The position numbers were made by a program, and so were the translations under genes. Under the pieces are notes generated by a model, which was not told where the DNA came from, did no database searches, and saw nothing but the letters and a program-made list of their open reading frames with translations. A stretch of DNA of 64,000 bases from Mucilaginibacter polytrichastri (GTDB taxonomy: Bacteria > Bacteroidota > Bacteroidia > Sphingobacteriales > Sphingobacteriaceae), in contig NZ_MPPL01000001.1 in NCBI RefSeq assembly GCF_001911425.1, positions 2,162,305 to 2,226,304 on the forward strand. Reading direction: 5' to 3'. Numbering within the stretch: the stretch's first letter is position 1; every line of letters starts with the position of its first letter. Positions 8,097 through 15,686 of this stretch are shown here, piece by piece.

Positions 8097-9140
8097 ATGA
8101 CATCAGTAAAAGCATATGCAGCGCAGGGTGCAGAAACCCCTCTTGCACCGTTTTCAATAGACAGGCGTGAACCCGAAGCCGACGACGTTGAAATTAAAAT
8201 TTTGTATTGTGGTGTTTGCCACTCAGACATCCATACCGCACGTAACGAATGGGGAGCCACCGTTTATCCATCTGTACCCGGCCACGAAATAGTTGGTAAG
8301 GTAACCCGCGTAGGTAATAATGTAACTAAATTTAAAGTTGGTGATACCGTTGGCGTAGGCTGCTTTGTTGATTCATGTATGCATTGCGCTAACTGTAAAG
8401 ATGATCTGGAACAATATTGCCTGAACGGCCATACCCAAACTTACAACTCGCAAAGCCAGGATAAAAAAACAATTACACTGGGCGGTTATTCAAGCCATAT
8501 TGTAGTTACGCAACACTTCGTGCTATCTGTATCAGATAAATTACCGCTTGAGAAGGTAGCGCCATTGTTATGTGCCGGTATTACCACCTATTCGCCATTA
8601 CGCCACTGGGGTGTTAAAGCGGGCGACAAGGTTGCCGTAGTTGGTTTAGGTGGCTTGGGCCACATGGCTGTTAAACTGGCAGCGTCTATGGGTGCCGAGG
8701 TAACCATGCTAAGCCGGTCGAAAAGTAAAGAAAAAGATGCTGCCGAATTAGGTGCACATCACTTTAAGCTAACCACGGATAAAGATACCATGGGCGAATT
8801 GGCCAGCAGTTTTAACTTTATTATTGATACAGTTTCTGCACCTCATGATTACAACGAATACCTTAATTTACTAACAACCGATGGGGTAATGGTTTTATTG
8901 GGCGCTCCGCCAGAGCCTACCGCTATAGGAGCTTTCCCATTCATTATGGGGCGTAGAAGCCTTGTTGGATCGTTAGTGGGTGGTATAAAAGAAACCCAGG
9001 AAATGCTGGATTACTGTGCCGAGCACAACATTACATCAGATGTGGAAGTAATTGGTATTGACAAAATTAATGATGCCTATGAGCGTACACTTGCAGGCGA
9101 TGTACATTATCGCTTTGTAATTGACATGGCTACTTTATAA
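8097..9140 (+). CDS. Zinc-dependent NAD(P) alcohol dehydrogenase / aldehyde reductase (cinnamyl-alcohol dehydrogenase type)
   Basis: A 347-aa medium-chain dehydrogenase. The catalytic zinc ligands are visible in G-V-C-H-S-D (residue about 40) and P-G-H-E (about 62). The structural zinc Cys cluster is C-x-x-C-x-x-C-x(7)-C in C-M-H-C-A-N-C-K-D-D-L-E-Q-Y-C. The Rossmann loop is V-V-G-L-G-G-L-G-H. The pattern is closest to the YahK/cinnamyl-alcohol dehydrogenase subgroup, which mostly reduces aldehydes with NADPH. It lies 150 bases after hxlA on the same strand with its own upstream region. A role in disposal of reactive aldehydes alongside the RuMP enzymes is inferred from proximity. Confidence 0.88.
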   Translation: MTSVKAYAAQGAETPLAPFSIDRREPEADDVEIKILYCGVCHSDIHTARNEWGATVYPSVPGHEIVGKVTRVGNNVTKFKVGDTVGVGCFVDSCMHCANCKDDLEQYCLNGHTQTYNSQSQDKKTITLGGYSSHIVVTQHFVLSVSDKLPLEKVAPLLCAGITTYSPLRHWGVKAGDKVAVVGLGGLGHMAVKLAASMGAEVTMLSRSKSKEKDAAELGAHHFKLTTDKDTMGELASSFNFIIDTVSAPHDYNEYLNLLTTDGVMVLLGAPPEPTAIGAFPFIMGRRSLVGSLVGGIKETQEMLDYCAEHNITSDVEVIGIDKINDAYERTLAGDVHYRFVIDMATL

Positions 9141-9160
9141 TTTGCTATTATCTAAAATAA

Positions 9161-9203
9161 AAAAAGCCGCATACCTGTAATAAATACAGTTTGCGGCTTT
9201 TTT
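9161..9203. terminator. Bidirectional terminator hairpin
   Basis: Arms AAAAAGCCGCA (9161-9171) and TGCGGCTTTTT (9192-9202) are perfect complements with A-run and T-run on the outer sides, so the hairpin can end transcription from both the dehydrogenase (+) and the convergent small membrane protein (-). Short inner complementarity (CTGTA/TACAG) extends the stem. Confidence 0.85.
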
Positions 9204-9231
9204 ATACGGCTTAAGGGTAAATCTCAATAAA

Positions 9232-9471
9232 TTACTTTACCAAATGGTCGGCCAACTTTTTAATAGTTTTTTTAGATATGCCTATCTTTTTGCTTATAAA
9301 TCCGGCAGCCAGATTTTTAGCTTCATCTTTAAGTTTGTGTTTAACTGCTTTATTGGTACTTGCTCCACTTTCAGTTAAGTATAAATAGGCTGCTGCTCCC
9401 GCCCCAACCACTACAACCGACAGTAAAACTACAAGCCCGGTATTGCTTTCTTTTTTAAAAGGATTTTTCAT
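9232..9471 (-). CDS. Small single-pass membrane protein, YtxH-like
   Basis: A 79-aa protein: a short basic N terminus (MKNPFKKE), one hydrophobic helix of about 20 residues rich in Val/Ala/Gly, then a Lys-rich amphipathic tail (KHKLKDEAKNLAAGFISKK). This layout resembles YtxH-domain envelope-stress proteins, but the similarity is architectural only. It lies 18 bases downstream of the PqiA-like gene on the same strand, so it is probably the last gene of that operon. The function is unknown. Confidence 0.6.
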   Translation of the reverse strand: MKNPFKKESNTGLVVLLSVVVVGAGAAAYLYLTESGASTNKAVKHKLKDEAKNLAAGFISKKIGISKKTIKKLADHLVK

Positions 9472-9489
9472 AAATATGGCTTTAATAAA

Positions 9490-10842
9490 TTAATTAGTTG
9501 CTATAGTATCACTTAGGTGATCAGGATCTTTTTTAGTAGTAATCCGTTTTAAAATGTATGATAATATAAATGCGTACACTACATAACAGGCAAATATAAA
9601 ATAGCCCGGTTGCAAAGATGTATTATTAGCTGTTACAGTAGTTAAAACACTGTTATGAATATTCAGGTTAGAGAGCTGGCTTTTTAAAATACCATTCAGC
9701 CCGATATAAGTCATCAAAATACCCACAATCATTACATCTGCCATATCCCATTTACCCGACTCAAAAGCCAGGTATTTCACAACTTTATTTTCAGCAATTT
9801 TTTTAGAACCCGAAATATGGATCCCCCTTGCTATTATTCGTAAAACCGGTAAAACAATTACGAACAGCATAATAAGTATTCCAATAAGCACCGCATCTGG
9901 TTTGGGCTGTTTAATCAATACTTCAATTACACCCAATATACTTTTACTCTGAAAAAACAGCACCTGGTTCTCAAAGGCTACCTTCTCTCCCATTAGCATA
10001 AAATTAAGCGATTGGATCCGTGCATCAACCTCTATAATTGAAGTTGTTATACCAACCATTAACATGATAAGGGCGAATAGCAATGACATAACAAAAAGCG
10101 TGCTATGCAGGTGTACCTGTTTTCTCATCAGCAACCATAAACCTAGTGCAAATACAACGCAGCCAACCATAGCATAAGCATAGTTGTAGGTAACAGCGCG
10201 GATAGCTGCTAAATCCGCATTGATGCGCTTATTAAATGTGACAGGATCTGAAACATGGTATTTCTTGTACAGGTATTTAGTTGCCTCAAAATTAGCAATG
10301 CTCGTACTATCATACGTTTGTTTTCCAAGCTGGTTTAATTTGCTGGTGGCAATATGCTTGAGCCTTTTTTCACTCGCGGGGCTGTTAACTTTATCGATAA
10401 TGGTTTTTGCAAAAGATGGCACCTGTGCCTGGATTTCATCTGCGTTTACCATACTATTGAATGCAAATTTTTTGAGTTTGCCTCCCAATGTTTTTTGCGG
10501 CTTGTTAATCTCTGCAACTGTTTTACCTATAAGATCGTGAAGCTGTTTTTCAACCTGGGCCTGTAATGCTTTCTTTTGTGCACGGGTCATATGGAAATCC
10601 TGAACCTGACCGTTTACAACTTCCGCTATACGGTCTCGCCACTGATCTACAGAAAACAGGCCGAATGTGATATTATTCGACATACTGTAATCTTCTTTAA
10701 TTTGTTCCTGCTCGCGGGAAAGCGTGTACAAACGGTATCCGAAATAAGCTTCGCCAAAAAGGAGAACACTTAACCCCAGGATGAGTATTATATTTGGTAA
10801 GCCAAATTTTTTGGCTTGTGAATTTTGCTGCTGAGTTGTCAA
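9490..10842 (-). CDS. PqiA-like multi-pass membrane protein, paralogue 1
   Basis: A 450-aa membrane protein. An N-terminal helix (NIILILGLSVLLFGEAYFGYRL) is followed by a soluble, Lys/Gln-rich region of about 180 residues and then several transmembrane helices. The motif G-K-W-D-M-A-D-V-M-I-V-G-I-L near residue 370 resembles the W-S-M-x-D-V segment of paraquat-inducible protein A, a partner of MCE lipid-transport proteins. No MCE gene is nearby, so the analogy is tentative. Translation appears to begin at TTG (10842); no upstream ATG or GTG precedes the first helix in frame. It is a close paralogue of the next gene upstream (10891-12216), with matching segments over the whole length, so the pair is a tandem duplication. 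Confidence 0.65.
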   Translation of the reverse strand: MTTQQQNSQAKKFGLPNIILILGLSVLLFGEAYFGYRLYTLSREQEQIKEDYSMSNNITFGLFSVDQWRDRIAEVVNGQVQDFHMTRAQKKALQAQVEKQLHDLIGKTVAEINKPQKTLGGKLKKFAFNSMVNADEIQAQVPSFAKTIIDKVNSPASEKRLKHIATSKLNQLGKQTYDSTSIANFEATKYLYKKYHVSDPVTFNKRINADLAAIRAVTYNYAYAMVGCVVFALGLWLLMRKQVHLHSTLFVMSLLFALIMLMVGITTSIIEVDARIQSLNFMLMGEKVAFENQVLFFQSKSILGVIEVLIKQPKPDAVLIGILIMLFVIVLPVLRIIARGIHISGSKKIAENKVVKYLAFESGKWDMADVMIVGILMTYIGLNGILKSQLSNLNIHNSVLTTVTANNTSLQPGYFIFACYVVYAFILSYILKRITTKKDPDHLSDTIATN

Positions 10843-10890
10843 TGTGATAACTGATTAAATCATAAATTGGAACACTGTAATAGATTGATG

Positions 10891-12216
10891 CTAATGCGAA
10901 TCGTACGGCGTGATGAATTTCAGGATGGTGGATAAAATAAGCCCGTATAACACAAAGCTGATGAATATGATATATCCAGGCTGCAGAGCTGTGTTATTTG
11001 TAGTGAGGATGGTTAAAAAATCACTTTTGATGTTCAGACTGGCTAACTGAGTTTCCAACAAGCCATTGAGGCCGATATAAGTCATCAATATGGCAATCAC
11101 AATCACATCAGCCATGCTCCACTTTCCGGATTGGAAGGCAAAATATTTGATAACCTTATTTTCTGCCAGTTTCCTTTTACTCAATAAATGAATACCGGTA
11201 GAACTCAATTTCATAATAGGGAAAAGGATACTAAACACCAGGATTAAAATGCCAACCAATATGGAATCAACTGCGGGCTGCTTTACCAGCACTTCAACCA
11301 CATCCAGGATACTTTTACTTTGAAAAAACAATACCTGGTTTTTAAAAACCACATGCTCTCCTAATAGTACAAAATCAAGCGACTGAATACGCGCATCTAC
11401 TTCGATCATTGATGCTGTTAAACCTACAGCCAGAAGAATAAAGGCAAATAGAAGCGACATTATAAAAAGCGTTGCATGCAGTTCAACACGTTTTCTAAGT
11501 ATCCACCATAACGCTAAAACAACAACAATGCAACCCAGCATACCAAAAGAATAATTATAGGTGGTAGTCCGGATATTATCTAATGATGTGGTAAGTTTAT
11601 GATTGAATTCTTCTGCCGTAGCTACATGATATTTGCGGTACATATTATTCACTACCGAATCATTTGCAGTAATGGTACTATCTAAATAACCACTGTGCTG
11701 CACTTCGTTAAACTTGCCCAAAGCCATTGTACTGAGCTTGTTTTTACTGTCCGGGTTATCAACTTTAGCAATTATGGTTTTTGCAAATGCCGGAACTTGC
11801 GCCTTAATCTTGTCTGTATTAACAAAAGTTTTTACTGCCAATTTTTTTAATTTACCGCCTATAGATTTTTGCGGTTTATTAACAAGCGCTTCGGCTTTAT
11901 TGATTAGGGCAAGGATAATCTGCTGAACTTCTACCTGTAGTTCCCTTTTTTGTTTAGGAGTCATGGTGAAGTGCTTAACCTGGTGATTAACAATAGCGGC
12001 TACTTTATCGCGCCACTGTTCTACAGAAAAAAGCCCGAAAGTAATGTTGTTGATATTGGAGTAATCTTCCTTTATTTCTTCCTGTTGATCTGAAACGATA
12101 TGAAGGCGATAACCAAAATAGCCTTCGCAACATAAAAGAACAGCAAGGCCAAGTATTAGTAATAATTTGGAGACGTTAAATCCCTTAACGACATTCTTTG
12201 GTTGCTCTACAGTCAA
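10891..12216 (-). CDS. PqiA-like multi-pass membrane protein, paralogue 2
   Basis: A 441-aa paralogue of the downstream gene. They share N-terminal L-L-I-L-G-L-A-V-L-L, the E-E-I-K-E-D-Y-S segment, N-N-I-T-F-G-L-F-S-V, the Q-V-L-F-F-Q-S-K-S-I-L stretch and G-K-W-S-M-A-D-V. As in its twin, TTG (12216) is the only start codon visible before the first membrane helix. The soluble loop after helix 1 differs most between the copies, as expected if each recognises a different partner or ligand. Only 48 bases separate the two genes, so they are probably co-transcribed. The function is unknown beyond the weak resemblance to PqiA. Confidence 0.65.
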   Translation of the reverse strand: MTVEQPKNVVKGFNVSKLLLILGLAVLLCCEGYFGYRLHIVSDQQEEIKEDYSNINNITFGLFSVEQWRDKVAAIVNHQVKHFTMTPKQKRELQVEVQQIILALINKAEALVNKPQKSIGGKLKKLAVKTFVNTDKIKAQVPAFAKTIIAKVDNPDSKNKLSTMALGKFNEVQHSGYLDSTITANDSVVNNMYRKYHVATAEEFNHKLTTSLDNIRTTTYNYSFGMLGCIVVVLALWWILRKRVELHATLFIMSLLFAFILLAVGLTASMIEVDARIQSLDFVLLGEHVVFKNQVLFFQSKSILDVVEVLVKQPAVDSILVGILILVFSILFPIMKLSSTGIHLLSKRKLAENKVIKYFAFQSGKWSMADVIVIAILMTYIGLNGLLETQLASLNIKSDFLTILTTNNTALQPGYIIFISFVLYGLILSTILKFITPYDSH

Positions 12217-12538
12217 ATTGGGTAATAATTAAAAATATGGAACCGTGATATAACTGAGAGATATGATAATTGTTTGAAGGGCTTGTATTCTGTATACATT
12301 TTACTTCATATTTAATTATTTGAAAATAACTTTTGATTAGGGGTAAGTTAGCAGATTTGGTACCGGACTATTTAATGAGTTCTATAGTATACCCCCCCCC
12401 CCACTTACAGTATATATACGGATATTAACAAATGCGTATTTCTACGTAGAAAGGTAATTTGATGATCGTTATGTTTGTATATGCTTTAAAACGCATAAGC
12501 CAATAAACCATAACAAATAAATTATCACATCAAATCAC
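12217..12538. other. Intergenic region with an 11-base C tract
   Basis: This 322-base divergent region lies between the PqiA-like pair (-) and the two-component operon (+). It is AT-rich except for a run of 11 C at 12392-12402. TATGTTTG at 12470-12477 matches the -7 consensus TAnnTTTG and lies about 60 bases before the start at 12539; no clear -33 element was found. No gene is seen in it. Confidence 0.5.
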
Positions 12539-12991
12539 ATGGAAAACGTTAAGCATTTAAAATTTTTGTACCTAAAGTACGAAGTGAAAGAAATCACTAA
12601 GCTGATTTCAAAATATCAGAACATCAATAATTTTGTGTTCGGCTATTATGCAGCCGAGCCTTACAAAGGCATTCAGCTTTTGGCCTCCGTTCGTTTGGGC
12701 GATGACTGTAACGATCAGTCTTATGCTCCGGAAACAAGTATTCTCACCCCTCATGGTGATCAGTTTCTAGCGCCTGATCGTGCAGTAACGCTCAATAACA
12801 ACTTCATTTCCATAGCTGCAATGAAAGGTTTGATCGAATCCGGCAAAGCGGATTATTTACTTTTTACTCCTAATGTAAACATGACTGGCCACCTGTATTA
12901 CGCTGTAAGCGCTATCAAAAGCGGCTTACCAGGCACTGGAGACGATACTTTAAATACCAACCCTTCTCCTCCGGCAACTATGGCAACCTAA
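12539..12991 (+). CDS. Hypothetical protein, first gene of the two-component operon
   Basis: A 150-aa protein I do not recognise. It has no signal peptide or membrane helix. The N terminus is charged (MENVKHLKFLYLKYEVKEI) and the C terminus is a Gly/Pro/Thr/Asn-rich tail (TGDDTLNTNPSPPATMAT) that looks disordered. Only 4 bases separate it from the following membrane-protein gene, and the next two junctions overlap, so it is very probably co-transcribed with the kinase/regulator pair. A role as ligand sensor or accessory in that signalling unit is conjecture. Confidence 0.6.
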   Translation: MENVKHLKFLYLKYEVKEITKLISKYQNINNFVFGYYAAEPYKGIQLLASVRLGDDCNDQSYAPETSILTPHGDQFLAPDRAVTLNNNFISIAAMKGLIESGKADYLLFTPNVNMTGHLYYAVSAIKSGLPGTGDDTLNTNPSPPATMAT

Positions 12992-12995
12992 TACC

Positions 12996-13652
12996 ATGCA
13001 TCAGGTTGTACAGTTAATTATCGATTGGTCTGAAGTATGGGCCCTTTTAATTCCCATTTGTATATTTAAAAAACAACCGGCTTTGTATAAGCCGGTTGTT
13101 TTTTACGTTTGGGCTGCGTTGTTTATTAACCTGGCCATTGATGTGATTTGGAAGTGCAGAACATTAATTCCTGTGGCATATAATTCTAATAATTATCTTT
13201 ATAATATACATTCAATTATCCGGTTTCTGTTATTCAGCTTATTCTTTACCCGGTTAAAACATCCTTTTCTGGCATTTCTTAAAGTAGTAATTCCTGTTAT
13301 GTTTGGGGCATTTTTACTGGTTAATTTTATTTTCTATGAGCAATTTTTTAACTACAGGATGTTTAGCAGCAGGCTTTTATCTGTAGAAGCATTTTTGATG
13401 TTGCTATACGTTTTTCAATATTACTTTTTCAAGATTAATGAAAATGTTGATGTAAATATTTTCACACCCGATTTTTGGATCGTTACAGGCCTGGGCATAT
13501 ATATGGCTTTCAATTTTTTTATCTTTCTGCTTTATAATGAACTCACTATTCGCCTGCAGTCTTTTGCAATAAGCCTTTGGAATGTGCATAATATTTCTTT
13601 TATAGTTTTTAATCTTTTTTTAGCAAAATCTCTTAATGAATCAGGAAAATAA
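12996..13652 (+). CDS. Multi-pass membrane protein, putative sensor partner of the histidine kinase
   Basis: A 218-aa, very hydrophobic protein with about six or seven transmembrane helices and no recognisable soluble domain. Genes of this kind commonly precede short NarL-type kinases in Bacteroidota, and its 3' end overlaps the kinase start by 17 bases, which implies translational coupling. I infer that it supplies a membrane sensing module for the kinase, which itself has only one membrane helix. No ligand-binding residues can be named. Confidence 0.65.
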   Translation: MHQVVQLIIDWSEVWALLIPICIFKKQPALYKPVVFYVWAALFINLAIDVIWKCRTLIPVAYNSNNYLYNIHSIIRFLLFSLFFTRLKHPFLAFLKVVIPVMFGAFLLVNFIFYEQFFNYRMFSSRLLSVEAFLMLLYVFQYYFFKINENVDVNIFTPDFWIVTGLGIYMAFNFFIFLLYNELTIRLQSFAISLWNVHNISFIVFNLFLAKSLNESGK

Positions 13653-14439
13653 TACCATCCGGCTTTTATTAGTAGTTGGCATTGCAGTTATGTTGCTGCT
13701 TTTTACCAGCTTTCTGCTGATTTTTATTTTCACACAGCGTAAAAAGCTTCAATACCAGCAGTCGCTTCATGCCCTGCAGGAGAGCCAGCAGCGACAATTA
13801 ATTGAAGCAGCAGTGCGTAGCGAGGAAACTGAAAGACAGCGTATTGCAGAGCAGCTTCACGACGAGATAGGCTCACTGCTGTCTGCAGCCAAATTATATT
13901 TCCGGATGATTAAAATTGGGCACTATGAAAAATCTGAACAAGAATTATATAATAAAGGGAATGAACTTCTCGATGAATCTATTACCAAAGTAAGAGGTAT
14001 ATCTCACAGCCTGCATTCTTATATATTGCAAGAGTTTGGCCTTAACGAAGCGATCAGGCATTTTGGTGATAAAATAAATAGCGGTTCGCTTATCAGCGTA
14101 ACTACATCGCTTGACCAAACCTATGTTACCCTTGATCCGCAGCGCGACATCAGTATTTACAGAATTATTCAGGAGTTATTTAGTAACGTATTGAAGCATG
14201 CACAGGCAACTAATATAAATGTAGGCTCGCTTTATAAAGACAATTCTTTAACGTTGGACATTACGCACGACGGTAAGGGGCTTACACAGGATGATTTTGA
14301 AGAACTAAGGTATATTAATGACGGGCTTGGGTTAAAAAACATTCAAAATCGTGTCAATCTTTTCAATGGAGAAATAACTTTTATTAAAAATTATAAGGAT
14401 TATTTTATTCACATTTACTTTCCTAACCTTAATTCATGA
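13636..14439 (+). CDS. Sensor histidine kinase, NarL/HisKA_3 type
   Basis: A 267-aa kinase: one N-terminal membrane helix (residues about 9-31), a short coiled linker, then the HisKA_3 box E-R-Q-R-I-A-E-Q-L-H-D-E-I-G-S with the phospho-accepting His at residue 75. A HATPase_c domain follows with N-box E-L-F-S-N-V-L-K-H-A and a G box D-G-K-G-L. It has no periplasmic sensor domain, which fits a partner sensor (the preceding membrane protein). The stop overlaps the response-regulator start by 4 bases (ATGA). By family it autophosphorylates and passes phosphate to the adjacent NarL-type regulator. Confidence 0.92.
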   Translation: MNQENNTIRLLLVVGIAVMLLLFTSFLLIFIFTQRKKLQYQQSLHALQESQQRQLIEAAVRSEETERQRIAEQLHDEIGSLLSAAKLYFRMIKIGHYEKSEQELYNKGNELLDESITKVRGISHSLHSYILQEFGLNEAIRHFGDKINSGSLISVTTSLDQTYVTLDPQRDISIYRIIQELFSNVLKHAQATNINVGSLYKDNSLTLDITHDGKGLTQDDFEELRYINDGLGLKNIQNRVNLFNGEITFIKNYKDYFIHIYFPNLNS

Positions 14440-15086
14440 TGGAAAAGATAAAGATTGCAATAGCCGATGATTATGCCATTTTTAGAGATGGATTAAAAGT
14501 TGGCCTGAAGCCTGATAAGAATCTCCAGGTATTACTTGAGGCATCAAACGGAATTGAATTACTTGAATTGCTGGAAAACGAAACCGTTGATGTAATATTG
14601 ATGGATTTAAAGATGCCGCTTATGGATGGTATCGAGGCAACACAGATCATCAAGAAAAAAAACGGCACTACTAAAATAATTGCAGTTACCATGTATGATG
14701 ACGACAAGTTTATTATACACCTGATGGAAATGGGCGCTAACGGCTACTTGCTAAAAAATGCAGAACCAGACGAGATTAGGAAAGCAATTTATTCGGTACA
14801 TGAAACCGGCTACTATTTCAATGATATTATAAACAAGGCACTTTTAAAAAAGCTTGTACTTAAGGGTAATATTAAACCATCTTTTAAACAACAAATAGAT
14901 TTTTCTGAGCGGGAACTTGAAGTGCTGAAACTAATTTGCGACGAGAAAACTGCACAAGAGATCGGGCAACAGATTTTTCTGAGCTCCCGGTCTGTAGAGG
15001 GTATAAGGCAACGGCTTATTGATAAGGTGGGTGTACGTAATACTGCAGGGCTGGTTATGTTTGCTGTTAAAAATGGCATTATATAA
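14436..15086 (+). CDS. NarL/LuxR-family response regulator
   Basis: A 216-aa regulator with a receiver domain: acidic pair I-A-D-D-Y near the N terminus, phospho-acceptor Asp at about residue 57 in I-L-M-D-L-K-M-P, and K of L-L-K-N-A. A C-terminal LuxR-type helix-turn-helix follows (S-E-R-E-L-E-V-L-K-L and T-A-Q-E-I-G). It pairs with the overlapping kinase gene. It is the nearest regulator to the eCIS cargo genes and is read in the same direction, which makes it a candidate regulator of eCIS production; this is inference from location. A weak hairpin (15198-15223) lies downstream. Confidence 0.9.
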   Translation: MMEKIKIAIADDYAIFRDGLKVGLKPDKNLQVLLEASNGIELLELLENETVDVILMDLKMPLMDGIEATQIIKKKNGTTKIIAVTMYDDDKFIIHLMEMGANGYLLKNAEPDEIRKAIYSVHETGYYFNDIINKALLKKLVLKGNIKPSFKQQIDFSERELEVLKLICDEKTAQEIGQQIFLSSRSVEGIRQRLIDKVGVRNTAGLVMFAVKNGII

Positions 15087-15197
15087 CCTTTTGTTTTTAC
15101 ATTAAAAACCAGGATATTTTTAAAGAATTAAACTTATTGCAGGATATTGAAACCCTGTGTGTAGTAAATAACAGGGACTGCTATTACAAAAAATAAA

Positions 15198-15223
15198 ACA
15201 AGGGAGGTATTAAGTCCCTTTGT
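15198..15223. terminator. Possible terminator hairpin after the two-component operon
   Basis: ACAAGGGA and TCCCTTTGT form a near-perfect stem around a loop of about nine bases. There is no strong U tract, so confidence is low. It lies between the regulator and the antisense gene remnant. Confidence 0.4.
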
Positions 15224-15233
15224 CTTATTGAAA

Positions 15234-15476
15234 TTACTCTGCTAAACCACCGGTAAGCGTAAAGCTAACCAGGTTAAGCTCTACTTCGCGTGAAGACCGG
15301 AAAGCTTCCAGTGCGCCAAGTCTTGAAACTGCATCCACATAATGAGGATGTCCTGGTTTTAGTTTCCAGAACATATTAATTTCCAGCGCGGCCGAAGCTG
15401 GAAGCAAGCCCCCATCCGGTGCTTTAAATTTAACTTTTAAAGTACCTTCATGATGGCCCGGAAGCGTAACAGCATT
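15234..15476 (-). pseudogene. Truncated C-terminal gene remnant upstream of the cargo genes
   Basis: On the minus strand an 80-codon frame ends in TAA at 15234 and has protein-like composition (V-T-L-P-G-H-H-E-G-T-L-K-V-K-F and G-H-P-H-Y-V-D-A-V). It has no start codon at its beginning: upstream it enters an A8 run (T8 at 15475-15482), where a shift would join it to another open frame. A TAA interrupts the same frame six codons before an L-I-A-G-C stretch that resembles a lipobox. I read it as the tail of a decayed gene, possibly secreted. The family is not recognised. Confidence 0.4.
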
Positions 15477-15686
15477 TTTTTTACAACCTGCGATGAGTGT
15501 TTAACTACTGTTAAGCCAGATTTAAAGAGTACTTGGTTGACTTTTTTACATGTGGTGAGGTTTATGAGATAACTACCTAAACATCTGTGAACCAATTTAC
15601 AATGTTAATAATATCGGCTTTATCATATGTTTTAATAAAGAATAATGCATACATTCACTATACTAAACGGTCATAAAAAAACGATT

